Part shown: one piece after another, positions 1 to 6,729 of the stretch
How the letters are laid out: every line of letters begins with the position of its first letter
How positions within the stretch are numbered: the stretch's first letter is position 1
IMG/VR virus record: IMGVR_UViG_3300046819_000366
Span: 1-36,501 of that record
Length of the DNA stretch: 36,501 bases
Reading direction: 5' to 3' (one strand)
Source: a virus
The notes under the pieces: model-generated
Told to the model about the DNA's origin: nothing
The model's input: the letters and a program-made list of their open reading frames with translations, nothing else
Databases searched by the model: none
Made by a program: the position numbers and the translations under genes

Positions 1-181
1 CATCTATGATTTCTATTGCAAGAGGGGTTGCCTCTACTATACCGTTGCAAATAAAATATGCCATAGGCAAACCCAAATCGTTAATCTCAATGAAGTCTTC
101 AAACCATTCATTCTCAGAATGGTTGATCCAGATATCATTTAAGATATCACATTTGCTAGCGAGTTCTGTAGTTGTAGTCAT
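1..181 (-). CDS. Small phage protein, partial (C-terminus off the left edge)
   Basis: Sixty codons are visible from an ATG at 181 and the frame stays open to the window edge. The start follows a purine-rich GGAAGG about 8 nt upstream and overlaps the 3' end of the gene before it by 26 bases. Residues around 37-45 (DLGLPMAYF) resemble ELGLPMVWL in the product of 835-1137, so the two may be paralogues. No catalytic motif is seen and the function is unknown. It is the last visible gene of the leftward run started by the promoter near 382-390. Confidence 0.6.
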   Translation of the reverse strand, partial: MTTTTELASKCDILNDIWINHSENEWFEDFIEINDLGLPMAYFICNGIVEATPLAIEIID

Positions 182-365
182 GATGTTGCCCTTCCTTTTC
201 TGCTTCTGCTGAATCTGTTAATATGATCAAGCGATTGTAAATTACATTAGGTGATAAGCGTACCAAATAAATACCAATCATATCAAGGTCAAGGCGAAGG
301 TCTGCCAAGATATTGCATAATTGGATTGCTACCTTTTCTTCCTTCGTGACTAGTTTTTTTCTCAT
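156..365 (-). CDS. Hypothetical phage protein, 69 aa
   Basis: The ATG at 365 is preceded by a strong Shine-Dalgarno AAGGAGAACC, which fixes the start. An extended -10 (TGATACAAT) lies about 20 nt upstream. The product begins with a basic MRKKLVTKEEK stretch followed by an amphipathic helix and has no recognisable domain. Its last 26 bases overlap the next gene. The overlap is a little long for this genome, so the C-terminus may not be under strong constraint. Function unknown. Confidence 0.6.
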   Translation of the reverse strand: MRKKLVTKEEKVAIQLCNILADLRLDLDMIGIYLVRLSPNVIYNRLIILTDSAEAEKEGQHHDYNYRTR

Positions 366-381
366 GGTTCTCCTTATCTAC

Positions 382-390
382 ATTGTATCA
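382..390 (-). promoter_or_regulatory. Extended -10 promoter TGATACAAT
   Basis: On the minus strand TGATACAAT sits just after a terminator hairpin (390-434). Predicted +1 is about 375, giving a 10-nt leader that contains the Shine-Dalgarno of the gene starting at 365. The same TGA-TACAAT sequence precedes the genes starting at 6641 and 13002. Confidence 0.55.
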
Positions 391-434
391 AAAAGAGGAG
401 AGGGGCGCAACCCACCACAAATTGCGCCACCTCT
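390..434 (-). terminator. Rho-independent terminator
   Basis: Read leftward, GGCGCAA (428-422) pairs with TTGCGCC (410-404). A short C/T-rich stretch and TTTTT follow. It closes the leftward operon ending at 449 and lies directly before the next promoter. A second hairpin (GTAGGG/CCCTAC, 438-460) overlaps the stop codon of the gene ending at 449. Confidence 0.7.
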
Positions 435-448
435 AGTGTAGGGTGTAT

Positions 449-835
449 TTATACCCCTACGTGCTCAGTCAAAGCAACTGGTAGGTAGGCTTCAATAAAC
501 AATTGCCAGTCAAGTACATTGCCCTGGTTATCAATGATAGTTTCTTTAGAGATATCAATCACTACCGTCGTATCTCCTAGGTCCTCGTTAATATCATTAA
601 TAGCATAGATACCAAAACCTGTGTCACTGAATACAGAGTCTTGCATAAGCCAACTGATAATCATACGAGTAAAGTAACTGGCGTCACTCCACCTAGGTTT
701 AGCATGCAGCAGCGCCTGTGCTAGGTCCCTCTGCCATTCTGTCTCACCCCAGTGGCTATATAGGACCACATGGGAAGCTGGCTCGCCTACTGCAGCCTCT
801 ACATCTTTAAATATATAATTAATCCGTGCTCCCAT
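449..835 (-). CDS. Conserved actinophage-type hypothetical protein, 128 aa
   Basis: The product starts MGARINYIFKD and contains SHWGETEW, AKPRW, SYFTRMIISWL and TGFGIYAI. This pattern is familiar from conserved hypothetical proteins of phages of Actinobacteria (recognised from memory, not searched). No enzymatic motif is known to me. The ATG overlaps the stop of the upstream gene (TAATG) behind a GAAGAGGAG ribosome binding site, so it is translationally coupled. A terminator follows at its 3' end. Confidence 0.75.
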   Translation of the reverse strand: MGARINYIFKDVEAAVGEPASHVVLYSHWGETEWQRDLAQALLHAKPRWSDASYFTRMIISWLMQDSVFSDTGFGIYAINDINEDLGDTTVVIDISKETIIDNQGNVLDWQLFIEAYLPVALTEHVGV

Positions 836-1137
836 TAGTCTTGCTCCTCTTCTTCTTGGTCTGGCTCTATAATGAATTCGTTCTCGTGCATCCAGTCTGT
901 TACATCATCCCAGTGCTGCTCTGCCCCATACTCTAGAGAGAAGCCTTTGCCTGCGGCTACATCCTCACAGAGTTTATTCCATACAGTATCAAGGTTGACC
1001 TGTGCATGATATGTCTTGTCATCTAGTATATCTACAATGGCACTCCATGTCCATAGCCATACCATGGGTAGGCCTAGTTCTGTAGTGTGTAAGATCTCTA
1101 GACATTTGTGTAGTTTATCTTTATCTGCCGTTTTCAT
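835..1137 (-). CDS. Hypothetical phage protein, 100 aa, acidic C-terminus
   Basis: I place the start at 1137 (MKTADKDKLHKC). That ATG overlaps the upstream TGA as ATGA and has GAGGTAAA in front. A longer reading to 1191 would run into the upstream gene. Residues 15-30 contain ELGLPMVWLWTW, similar to the partial gene at the left edge. The tail ends in an acidic DQEEEEQD. Function unknown. It is coupled to its neighbours on both sides. Confidence 0.65.
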   Translation of the reverse strand: MKTADKDKLHKCLEILHTTELGLPMVWLWTWSAIVDILDDKTYHAQVNLDTVWNKLCEDVAAGKGFSLEYGAEQHWDDVTDWMHENEFIIEPDQEEEEQD

Positions 1138-1763
1138 TTTACCTCTACTTTCGGTGGTAGTCCCATTAATTCTAACACAGGCCACTGACATGTAGGGCAG
1201 ACCAACTCGTTGTGCTCTTCCATATATAAGTCATTAGGGTCCTCTGCATGCATGTAGTCGCACTCTTGACATTTCCAATTGTATTCCATGCCGTCAAGTT
1301 GTTCACCTCTGAGGAACTCACATTCCCCACCCCAACCTGTTTCTTCTTCATATGTTAAAGTAAATAACAAATCAGGGTACTGAGATGATAAAGTAATTAA
1401 AGCCTCATCTGGAATTCCCCAAGGGGATTCAAAGTTATACTGAATAACATAGTTCTCACCATTGGCTTGCTCTCCACCAATGTAAGGATTGCTTGCATCC
1501 CATTTAACTCCCCAGTTAAAGTTATTCCATTTATACCAGTCATTACCATTGTCAGACTGTTGAAGTGGATATGTATCTAGATCAGTAGGCGCTATGATAT
1601 TCCAGTAAGAGAAGATAGGGTTCTCAGTTAGTTTGACCTCTACCTCGTTTGTCTCCCAGTCAAGGACAGGAACATAGATAGGCTTGCCTACCTCATATTT
1701 TAATTTAAGTACAGATGACTTTGGACCTTCAACAGTTAGTCCGTTATATACCCAGTTTGGCAT
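1134..1763 (-). CDS. Api92-like ferredoxin-fold protein with C-terminal zinc ribbon
   Basis: The 209-aa product begins MPNWVYNGLTVEGP and has WGVKWDA near residue 86. These are the two signatures of the DUF1281/Api92-like family common in phages and mobile elements. The family is described as having a ferredoxin-like fold and its function is unknown. The last 50 residues carry CQEC and CPTC pairs about 30 residues apart, a probable zinc ribbon. A possible -10 (TATTAT, 1795-1800) gives a leader of about 25 nt with AGAAAGAAAAC before the ATG. The first gene of this small leftward operon. Confidence 0.75.
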   Translation of the reverse strand: MPNWVYNGLTVEGPKSSVLKLKYEVGKPIYVPVLDWETNEVEVKLTENPIFSYWNIIAPTDLDTYPLQQSDNGNDWYKWNNFNWGVKWDASNPYIGGEQANGENYVIQYNFESPWGIPDEALITLSSQYPDLLFTLTYEEETGWGGECEFLRGEQLDGMEYNWKCQECDYMHAEDPNDLYMEEHNELVCPTCQWPVLELMGLPPKVEVK

Positions 1764-1808
1764 GGTGTTTTCTTTCTAGTAGTGGTTTATATTAATAATA
1801 CAGGAATG

Positions 1809-2054
1809 CTATTGGTTTGTCAACTTAGCACGATCTGCAATTGCAAATGCTAGTTGATATGTTAACTCATATATATAAGCATAAGCGTCAAGCTGACCTT
1901 CATGATACTTACCCTCTGGCTTATAACGATTAAGAATCCAGTCTCCCTCAGCCTGTAGCATTAGGCCTTTAAGTTTGCCATGCAGGATATCTGTGCCTGA
2001 TTCCCCAATATCCACAAGGTACTGTAGATGTGGTGGTAGTTTAGTTGTGTTCAT
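1809..2054 (-). CDS. Hypothetical phage protein, 81 aa
   Basis: Starts at 2054 inside the 3' end of the previous gene (14-base overlap), which suggests coupled translation. The C-terminal half (AYAYIYELTYQLAFAIADRA) looks helical. No known domain is recognised and the function is unknown. Confidence 0.6.
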   Translation of the reverse strand: MNTTKLPPHLQYLVDIGESGTDILHGKLKGLMLQAEGDWILNRYKPEGKYHEGQLDAYAYIYELTYQLAFAIADRAKLTNQ

Positions 2055-2223
2055 CTAGATACTCCAATAGGTGGTCACAGGTAGCGATTGCTCCCTCAAA
2101 GTAATCATCTGAAGGATGATACTCAGAATCAATTAACTCTATGTTATTAATAGCGTCATCCCAATCCTGAGTCAGTGTGATTCTGTGAATTTTTATGTAT
2201 TCTCTTAATGTGTTTAGATTCAT
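2041..2223 (-). CDS. Hypothetical phage protein, 60 aa, probable leaderless start
   Basis: Starts MNLNTLREYIK. A TATAAT hexamer (2230-2235, minus strand) ends 6 nt before the ATG, so predicted +1 coincides with the A of ATG at 2223. The product is small, acidic and helical, ending LLEYLDEHN. No family is recognised. Confidence 0.55.
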   Translation of the reverse strand: MNLNTLREYIKIHRITLTQDWDDAINNIELIDSEYHPSDDYFEGAIATCDHLLEYLDEHN

Positions 2224-2226
2224 ATA

Positions 2227-2415
2227 TTAATTATAGTGAACTTTGCCAATAGAGTCAAGGTGATGTTCTGTGACTTCCGTCACATCATATCTGTTTATCC
2301 TAATAATGTGAGGCTGGCTACAGATACAGTTGGGTTGAATCACCAGGTCATTGCTGGTTGTGATTTCAAACAGGGTATCACAATTAGTACAAAGATACTC
2401 ATGCTTAGTCCACAT
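2227..2415 (-). CDS. Small zinc-ribbon protein, 62 aa
   Basis: I choose the ATG at 2415 (MWTKHEYLCTNC) because GGAGACC lies at proper spacing. The longer form to 2472 reads into the overlapping gene. CTNC and a later CIC motif about 20 residues on fit a small zinc-binding knuckle. It overlaps the 3' end of the gene at 2405-2506. Probable nucleic-acid or protein adaptor, function unknown. Confidence 0.6.
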   Translation of the reverse strand: MWTKHEYLCTNCDTLFEITTSNDLVIQPNCICSQPHIIRINRYDVTEVTEHHLDSIGKVHYN

Positions 2416-2506
2416 ACAAGGTCTCCATATCTTGTTCCTGATAACACTTCTTGCAAACCAGGGTAGAGTCAAAGAAAGTCACATATACATTACAACATAT
2501 ACTCAT
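2405..2506 (-). CDS. Micro-ORF with CC and CKKC motifs, 33 aa
   Basis: The ATG at 2506 overlaps the upstream stop as TAATG, and the 3' end overlaps the start of the next gene by 11 bases. Both are typical of this operon. The product has CC at residues 4-5 and CKKC near 18-21, so it could bind a metal. It is very short, so coding status rests mainly on context. Confidence 0.4.
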   Translation of the reverse strand: MSICCNVYVTFFDSTLVCKKCYQEQDMETLYVD

Positions 2507-2664
2507 TAGTCAAAGTACCCTTCTGCCCATAGGCCTTGCAAGAAAGTGATAGTGTTATGAAGGTTTGTATGTAGCCATGGATCATCGTCAAAGTTGACGG
2601 TAGTTAGAGCAGACTCAACTGCTAGAGTCATAGCGTCTAACTCTTCTTTATCATATCCTAGCAT
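2506..2664 (-). CDS. Hypothetical phage protein, 52 aa
   Basis: Reads MLGYDKEELDAM to GLWAEGYFD. The ATG at 2664 overlaps the stop of the preceding gene (TAATG) and its own stop overlaps the next ATG in the same way. The segment LHTNLHNTITFLQGLWAEG resembles LHITMNTILKYWGE of the upstream gene product, suggesting an old tandem duplication. Function unknown. Confidence 0.55.
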   Translation of the reverse strand: MLGYDKEELDAMTLAVESALTTVNFDDDPWLHTNLHNTITFLQGLWAEGYFD

Positions 2665-2825
2665 TACTCACCCCAATACTTTAAGATAGTATTCATAGTA
2701 ATATGGAGATTACAATCGCAATCCCCACCATTCATGTTTTCCATGAAATCAAAGTGCGAGAAGTTGTCCTCATAGATTTCTTCTACGAGTTCGTGTATTG
2801 TGTATGGTTTATGTGTAGTGGTCAT
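2664..2825 (-). CDS. Hypothetical phage protein, 53 aa, leaderless start
   Basis: Starts MTTTHKPYTIHEL at 2825. A -10 hexamer TAGAAT (2832-2837, minus strand) places +1 exactly on the A of the ATG. The product is acidic with CDCN near residue 36 and a C-terminal LHITMNTILKYWGE related to the next gene product. It heads a run of overlapping minigenes down to 1809. Confidence 0.55.
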   Translation of the reverse strand: MTTTHKPYTIHELVEEIYEDNFSHFDFMENMNGGDCDCNLHITMNTILKYWGE

Positions 2826-2951
2826 GTATTTATTCTACAGGAAAACTGGGAAAAAATCAAGTCCTCGTAATAAAAAAATCTGTGAATATTTATCTTAGCT
2901 TCTTAAATGTCCAATTTGTACCATTTTGCCTCGGGGCCCCATTTACGCTTG

Positions 2952-3025
2952 CGATCCCAACGAGACTTGAACTCGCAACCTCTACCGTGACAGGGTAGCG
3001 CTCTAACCAATTGAGCTATGAGATC
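2952..3025 (-). tRNA. tRNA-Asp (anticodon GTC)
   Basis: Minus-strand cloverleaf. The acceptor GATCTCA pairs with TGGGATC (one G-T wobble). The D arm is GCTC...GAGC and the anticodon stem CTACC/GGTAG encloses loop CTGTCAC, so the anticodon is GTC. The T arm is GCGAG-TTCAAGT-CTCGT. The discriminator base is G, as expected for tRNA-Asp. CCA is not encoded (GCAAG follows). It lies downstream of the DUF932 gene on the same strand and could be co-transcribed. Confidence 0.93.
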
Positions 3026-3027
3026 TT

Positions 3028-3053
3028 GCGAGCAGTTTTAATTCATGCTCAGG
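3028..3053 (-). repeat. Intercistronic hairpin repeat, copy 1
   Basis: On the minus strand it reads CCTGAGCATGAATTAAAACTGCTCG, a 5-bp stem GAGCA/TGCTC with an A-rich loop. It lies between the DUF932 stop and the tRNA. It is one of five related copies at gene 3' ends in the left arm. Confidence 0.6.
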
Positions 3054-3061
3054 AAATTTTG

Positions 3062-4078
3062 CTATGCTAGTTGCATTACATTCTGCACAACTTTTAGCAA
3101 ACGATTTTTTTCTGCGTTGATTGCAGGATCAAATCCGCTTGCGCTTGCGAGCATACTTTCATTGTTACCACCACGAGATGTGCGGTACCAGTCAAGGCGC
3201 TCAGTAAGTGCATTAAATGCACCCCACGCATTACCAGCGATCATACCATTGAATTCGCCAGTGTAAATGTCGTTAATAACATCTACCTTGTTCTCCCACT
3301 TCTTTACGGCACCCTTAGCATCTTTTTCAGGCTTAGGATATGCAGCAAGAATGATGTCATAGAAAGTCTTAGCACTGACTTCCTTCTCAATCATAGCCTT
3401 AGCCATGAGATCAAATTCGTCCATGTACTTATTGGCCATGCCAAGAGTCTCACGTGCAATCTGCACCTTACCATTGGCAGTCTGCGTGTGACGAATCTTG
3501 AATGATTGCTTAACGCCATTTTTCTTGCGTGTGGTGTTAAGTGCAAGATTGAGAGTGTTAGCGCACACAACACGAACGGGTGTTATGCTTGCTTGAATTG
3601 CGATTGAGCCGTCATGTGATGTGTTGATAAGTAGATAAGTTTTAACCTTATCACTTACGCCATTAGGGTCTAGGATTGTTTCACGCTCTAGTGCAAGCGC
3701 ACCAAAGACAACACGTCCACCCTTGATTGAGCCAGCAGTCTCCCAACGTCCACCGCCGTCTAGGATGTTATCACCAAATGAGAATAGATCCTCATTCTGC
3801 AATACGTGATAACGCTCACCAACTACGCCAAGAACATCGCTCTGGGTGTTGTCAGTAGGATTTGTACGCACGACATACTGATATTCTTTGTCGCTTGTTA
3901 AGTGTGATGGAATTGGCATATCTTCAAGACGAACGTTCCAGTTAGAAAGGTTAGCAAGATCTAACATTTCAGTAGTGGTCTTTTCCTCAGTGAAGACGGT
4001 ACCCAATCCATGCCATGCAGGTTCACGGAAAGATGCAAAAGATGTCTTGCCGTTTTGTATTTCTAGGTCATGTGCCAT
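3062..4078 (-). CDS. DUF932 / phage-plasmid-like protein (TIGR03299 type)
   Basis: The 338-aa product has the family hallmarks: FREPAWHGLG near residue 17, VVGERYHVLQNED near 85, a central LLINTSHDGSIAI and RVVCANTLNLAL near 168. Proteins of this family are widespread in phages and plasmids and their biochemical role is not established. The start at 4078 has AAGGAG and a leader from the promoter at 4110-4131. A Crp-like site lies about 102 bp upstream of the predicted +1. A hairpin repeat and tRNA-Asp follow. Confidence 0.9.
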   Translation of the reverse strand: MAHDLEIQNGKTSFASFREPAWHGLGTVFTEEKTTTEMLDLANLSNWNVRLEDMPIPSHLTSDKEYQYVVRTNPTDNTQSDVLGVVGERYHVLQNEDLFSFGDNILDGGGRWETAGSIKGGRVVFGALALERETILDPNGVSDKVKTYLLINTSHDGSIAIQASITPVRVVCANTLNLALNTTRKKNGVKQSFKIRHTQTANGKVQIARETLGMANKYMDEFDLMAKAMIEKEVSAKTFYDIILAAYPKPEKDAKGAVKKWENKVDVINDIYTGEFNGMIAGNAWGAFNALTERLDWYRTSRGGNNESMLASASGFDPAINAEKNRLLKVVQNVMQLA

Positions 4079-4109
4079 GAGTTTTTCTCCTTATTGTTGT
4101 TGAGATTTA

Positions 4110-4131
4110 AGTGTACCAGTACGGACTGACA
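4110..4131 (-). promoter_or_regulatory. TGTCAG-N10-TACACT promoter (copy 1)
   Basis: Minus strand: TGTCAG, 10 nt, then -10 TACACT with TGG extension. Predicted +1 is 4103. A possible -35 TTGCAT lies 17 nt upstream of the -10. Drives the DUF932 gene. Confidence 0.65.
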
Positions 4132-4197
4132 AATGCAAATCAGGATAAGTAAAAATGGGAAAAATCGGACATTGTTTTAATCTCTCGTAAAGACACG

Positions 4198-4213
4198 TGT
4201 GATATTGGTCACA
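4198..4213. promoter_or_regulatory. Crp/GlxR-like palindrome A
   Basis: TGTGATATTGGTCACA matches TGTGA-N6-TCACA perfectly. Its centre is about 102.5 bp upstream of the predicted start of the DUF932 transcript. A GGCCCGAGG element follows directly (4217-4225). Confidence 0.65.
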
Positions 4214-4247
4214 TGCGGCCCGAGGCCCAGATTTTGCGGGAGCTGGA

Positions 4248-4272
4248 TGAGCAGTTTATAGACATGCTTAGG
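4248..4272 (-). repeat. Intercistronic hairpin repeat, copy 2
   Basis: Minus strand ends in AAACTGCTCA and begins CCTAAGCATG, a variant of the five-copy element. It lies just downstream of the gene ending at 4297. A following TAGGGGGCTA segment is also shared in similar form with copy 3. Confidence 0.5.
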
Positions 4273-4296
4273 TCTATTAGTAGCCCCCTACTAAAA

Positions 4297-4467
4297 CTAC
4301 TTAGAGGTTTTAACCATTGCAAAACGATGTGCGCCGTTTGCAAGTTTAAGTGAAACTCTAGTTAGTTTGTTGTTGATTGGTGTGAAGTTAGTGATGCGAC
4401 CAGTGATGCCTGTCTTGCTTGTTGTGAATAGATCGCCTAGTTGATATGTGTATCCGTTTAGTGACAT
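4297..4467 (-). CDS. Tiny SH3-like barrel candidate, 56 aa
   Basis: Product MSLNGYTYQLGDLFTTSK... aligns by eye with the 53-aa product of 5134-5295: both have Y-x-(V/L)GD-x-(F/Y)T, a T-G-x-I turn, then V-S/K-L...NG. The spacing suggests a small five-strand barrel, but this is inference. The ATG at 4467 has GAAAAAGGAAAAAC upstream. No clear -10 is seen, so it may be read through from the gene ending at 4568. Confidence 0.6.
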   Translation of the reverse strand: MSLNGYTYQLGDLFTTSKTGITGRITNFTPINNKLTRVSLKLANGAHRFAMVKTSK

Positions 4468-4503
4468 TTGTTTTTCCTTTTTCTGTAGTGGTGGTTAATT
4501 GTG

Positions 4504-4528
4504 TGAGCAGTTTTGCGACTTACTCAGG
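4504..4528 (-). repeat. Intercistronic hairpin repeat, copy 3
   Basis: Minus strand CCTGAGTAAGTCGCAAAACTGCTCA; the stem TGAGTA/TGCTCA includes a wobble pair. Located downstream of the gene ending at 4568. Confidence 0.5.
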
Positions 4529-4567
4529 TCGTTAGGGTTCAGGACTTTAACTGCCCCCCTAAGTTAG

Positions 4568-4993
4568 TTAGAGATAACGGGCTACCGCTTGATAAGTTGA
4601 TGCAGAAACTACTTCCTCATCAGTCATCTTGAGAATACGAATTGCGTTCTCAATTTCTTGCTTCTGCTCACGATAAGCATGATGTCCAATAGACTCAAAA
4701 TCTCTAGTTGGCTCTTTTGGCAAATCCTTTTCTGCTACTGGTACATCAAAGTCAATGTTAAGAGTGCTAGACCATGAGCGGTATGATGTACGGAAGTTTT
4801 CTGCCTTCTTGATGTTTGCGATTGCATACTCCTGAAGTGACTTTACCCAAGCCATGCGAGCCTTGTCGTACTTTGCTTCTTTTGCTTCTTGTGATGCGTA
4901 GTCTGCTTCTAGTTTAGCAAGTGATGCTTCTAGTGCCTTGATTACTTTAGGGGTTGCTATCTTTACTGAGATTGCTTTGCTTCTTGTTGCCAT
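4568..4993 (-). CDS. Hypothetical coiled-coil phage protein, 141 aa
   Basis: Residues about 15-70 are rich in A, K and E (KALEASLAKLEADYASQEAKE) and look like a coiled coil. The C-terminal half has EKDLPKEPTRDFESIGHHAYREQ and another helix. No catalytic motif is seen. It starts 29 nt downstream of the predicted +1 (5022) and may form part of an assembly or regulatory complex, function unknown. Confidence 0.7.
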   Translation of the reverse strand: MATRSKAISVKIATPKVIKALEASLAKLEADYASQEAKEAKYDKARMAWVKSLQEYAIANIKKAENFRTSYRSWSSTLNIDFDVPVAEKDLPKEPTRDFESIGHHAYREQKQEIENAIRILKMTDEEVVSASTYQAVARYL

Positions 4994-5028
4994 TTATTTT
5001 TCTCTTTTCTTTGGTGGTTGATATTTCT

Positions 5029-5050
5029 ATTATAGTGGTTGGGACTGACA
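5029..5050 (-). promoter_or_regulatory. TGTCAG-N10-TATAAT promoter (copy 2)
   Basis: Minus strand: TGTCAGTCCC..., 10-nt spacer, consensus -10 TATAAT. Predicted +1 is 5022, upstream of the coiled-coil gene. No Crp-like site is visible nearby. Confidence 0.7.
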
Positions 5051-5056
5051 TTTTAG

Positions 5057-5082
5057 TGAGCCTTTTTGTATCTTGCTCAGGA
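5057..5082 (-). repeat. Intercistronic hairpin repeat, copy 5 (divergent)
   Basis: Minus strand begins TCCTGAGCAAGA and ends GGCTCA, so the element is recognisable but the loop differs. It lies between the gene ending at 5134 and the promoter at 5029-5050. Confidence 0.4.
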
Positions 5083-5133
5083 TAGTTCCTGCCACTTATT
5101 TAGAGTCGCTGTACATTGGCGACTATGAAAGGC

Positions 5134-5295
5134 TTACGCCTTCCAAGTTGTCCAGCGTGTTGTGCCGTTTACATCTAACTTAACACGAACTGTGTCCTTA
5201 GCGGTAGGGGCGATCTCAAGAATTGTTCCTGTGACCTTTGACTTCTGTGAAGTGTAAGTGTCGCCAACCTTGTATGTTGCTACTGATACTGTCAT
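5134..5295 (-). CDS. Tiny SH3-like barrel candidate, 53 aa
   Basis: The start at 5295 (MTVSVATYKVGDTYT) is set by AAAGGAGAAAA and by the predicted +1 at 5320, which rules out the longer reading to 5361. The product is a paralogue of the gene at 4297-4467 and ends TTRWTTWKA. The -10 is TACACT (5327-5332, TGC-extended) without the TGTCAG element. Crp-like site B is centred 74.5 bp upstream of +1. Confidence 0.65.
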   Translation of the reverse strand: MTVSVATYKVGDTYTSQKSKVTGTILEIAPTAKDTVRVKLDVNGTTRWTTWKA

Positions 5296-5326
5296 TTTTT
5301 TCTCCTTTGTAGTTGTTGATATATTA

Positions 5327-5335
5327 AGTGTAGCA
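5327..5335 (-). promoter_or_regulatory. Extended -10 TGCTACACT
   Basis: Predicted +1 is 5320. The leader TTAATATATCAACAAC resembles the leader of the DUF932 transcript. The upstream half lacks TGTCAG, unlike seven other left-arm promoters. Confidence 0.55.
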
Positions 5336-5386
5336 AAAAATCTAAGAAATATCAAATCCATTTCCTAGAAATCTCACTATTTGGAC

Positions 5387-5402
5387 TGTGATATAGGTCA
5401 CA
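5387..5402. promoter_or_regulatory. Crp/GlxR-like palindrome B
   Basis: TGTGATATAGGTCACA is a perfect TGTGA-N6-TCACA. Its centre is 74.5 bp upstream of the predicted +1 at 5320, the same distance as sites E and I. Confidence 0.7.
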
Positions 5403-5474
5403 CTATTTTTTTGTTATGGTGAACAATAATAGCCCTATGAAAGATAAGACTACATATATGTCCATTTATCCCCC

Positions 5475-6197
5475 TCACTTTTTAGTGGCTGAGAATACAA
5501 TGTCGCTCTTTGAGTATACACACAATGAGCAAGATACGCAAGCGGAGCCCTTTTGAGAGATAAGGGGAATAGCCTTGAGATTCTCAGGGCACTTAGCACC
5601 AGGGCGACCAATCATCTCTTTCATGTCTGCCTGCCCTACCGCAAAATTCTTAGCAAGGTAAGCAAGCTTTACGCCATGATCTTTTTTCAGGGTAAGACCA
5701 ATAGGCTTATTCTCACTATCTGTAGAATAGTATAAAGATAGATTAGCAATATCCTTAAGGATAAGCGCTGCAGACTTAACACGTGTATATACCCAGAATT
5801 GAATATCTGGCTGCTCTTCAATTACCATGCGCCATGCGTTAGTGTAGTCGTCGTTAAAGAAATCTCCGTCCCAGTGAATACGAAATAGCATAGGTGCATT
5901 CTTCTTTACGCATTCCGCCTTGAATTCTGCAATCATTTCTGAAAGTAGCGAATACATTCCTTGAAGATCTTCATCCTTGAGCAATGCCCAGTTATGCAAT
6001 AGGTTTTTCTTTACACTAGGGAATACCTTTTCTAGTTTTCCTGCATAGCATACACTCTCGCATACACTAGTAGCGCCAGGGCATGAATATGCTTTTCCTG
6101 CGGGAAGACCAAAAGTATTAGCCATGCTAGCCTGCTTACCATTAGGGGTAACTACGTTTGCTACTTTTCTATCTTTAGATCTAAGTAATTTTGTCAT
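5475..6197 (-). CDS. GP88 family protein (mycobacteriophage L5 gp88-like)
   Basis: The 240-aa product has FGLPAGKAYSCPG followed by SVCESVCYAG (residues about 30-52), a central FRIHWDGDFFNDDYTNAW, WVYTRVKSA, and a C-terminal CVSCSLC. This fits the GP88 family known from actinophages. Its role is unproven. The conserved cysteines suggest metal or cluster binding. I start at 6197 (MTKLLRSKDRK) because the longer frame to 6245 begins inside the promoter TGTCAG element. Its start lies 5 nt after the stop of the 48-aa gene. Confidence 0.85.
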   Translation of the reverse strand: MTKLLRSKDRKVANVVTPNGKQASMANTFGLPAGKAYSCPGATSVCESVCYAGKLEKVFPSVKKNLLHNWALLKDEDLQGMYSLLSEMIAEFKAECVKKNAPMLFRIHWDGDFFNDDYTNAWRMVIEEQPDIQFWVYTRVKSAALILKDIANLSLYYSTDSENKPIGLTLKKDHGVKLAYLAKNFAVGQADMKEMIGRPGAKCPENLKAIPLISQKGSACVSCSLCVYSKSDIVFSATKK

Positions 6198-6202
6198 GGG
6201 GG

Positions 6203-6349
6203 TTACTCGCTTTCTTTCTTTAATTCTAGCATGTACGACTGACATTTCTTTCTGTCATATTTCTTTTTATTTGGAATAGCGGAGGCAGCATTAGATCTAC
6301 GTAACTCCATAAGGATACGTAATTGTTCAGGGGTCTTTTTCTGGCTCAT
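6203..6349 (-). CDS. Basic micro-protein, 48 aa, leaderless start
   Basis: Reads MSQKKTPEQLRILMELRR and a lysine-rich KKKYDRKKC. The extended -10 TGGTAAGAT (minus strand, hexamer 6356-6361) places +1 exactly on the A of the ATG at 6349. A perfect Crp-like site is centred 53.5 bp upstream. The 3' half contains the promoter for the GP88 gene. Could be a small DNA- or RNA-binding protein. Confidence 0.5.
   Translation of the reverse strand: MSQKKTPEQLRILMELRRSNAASAIPNKKKYDRKKCQSYMLELKKESE
6223..6244 (-). promoter_or_regulatory. TGTCAG-N10-TAGAAT promoter (copy 3)
   Basis: Minus strand TGTCAGTCG..., 10-nt spacer, TGC-extended -10 TAGAAT. Predicted +1 is 6216, 19 nt upstream of the GP88 start chosen here. 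It lies inside the 48-aa gene. Confidence 0.55.
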
Positions 6350-6394
6350 ATAATAATCTTACCAGATATGGGGAAAAATATCAAATCTCTTAAA

Positions 6395-6410
6395 TGTGAT
6401 GTAGCTCACA
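6395..6410. promoter_or_regulatory. Crp/GlxR-like palindrome C
   Basis: TGTGATGTAGCTCACA is a perfect match, 53.5 bp upstream of the leaderless start at 6349. The GC-rich GGGGCCTCGGGCCCC (6411-6425) abuts it and can fold into a short hairpin, possibly ending the operon that stops at 6429. Confidence 0.7.
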
Positions 6411-6428
6411 GGGGCCTCGGGCCCCACT

Positions 6429-6641
6429 TTAGTCTATATAAACGTACCAATCAACTTCTTCATCAAAATCAAAGTCAACTGTTTGTGTTTCACCAAAGTC
6501 GTTGCTAACTTGAATACTATATATATCGCCAGTAGAATCAACATCAATAGCAATTACTTCAACGATATCATCGTCAAAAGAAATCAGATCACCAATTTCT
6601 AATGCATCTGCAGTTAGCACGTCAGCTTTTATTAGTTCCAT
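6429..6641 (-). CDS. Acidic hypothetical protein, 70 aa, leaderless start
   Basis: I set the start at 6641 (MELIKADVL) because TGATACAAT ends 7 nt upstream, putting +1 within 1 nt of this ATG. The reading to 6674 would begin upstream of the -10. The product is strongly acidic (SFDDDIVEVIAIDVDS, DFDFDEEVDW) and beta-rich. Such acidic phage proteins sometimes mimic DNA, but nothing here proves that. Confidence 0.65.
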   Translation of the reverse strand: MELIKADVLTADALEIGDLISFDDDIVEVIAIDVDSTGDIYSIQVSNDFGETQTVDFDFDEEVDWYVYID

Positions 6642-6663
6642 GATCTTTATTGTATCATCAGTT

Positions 6664-6729
6664 TTATCTTCCATCTGAAATCATCTTTACTGCAAATAAA
6701 ACTGCGACTGAAGTCAATAGTATTGCCAT
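6664..6729 (-). CDS. Single-helix membrane micro-peptide, 21 aa
   Basis: Reads MAILLTSVAVLFAVKMISDGR: a hydrophobic helix of about 15 residues and a charged tail. Its ATG overlaps the stop of the upstream gene (TAATG), like its neighbours. Very short, so coding is supported only by context and composition. Confidence 0.35.
   Translation of the reverse strand: MAILLTSVAVLFAVKMISDGR

Noticed and set aside
2880-2895. Eleventh Crp-like site (TGTGAATATTTATCTT)
   Set aside because: Only the left arm matches; the right arm has no TCACA likeness.
2952-3025. tRNA as an attB/attP integration site
   Set aside because: No integrase or second partial copy of the tRNA is seen, so the tRNA is taken as an ordinary phage tRNA.
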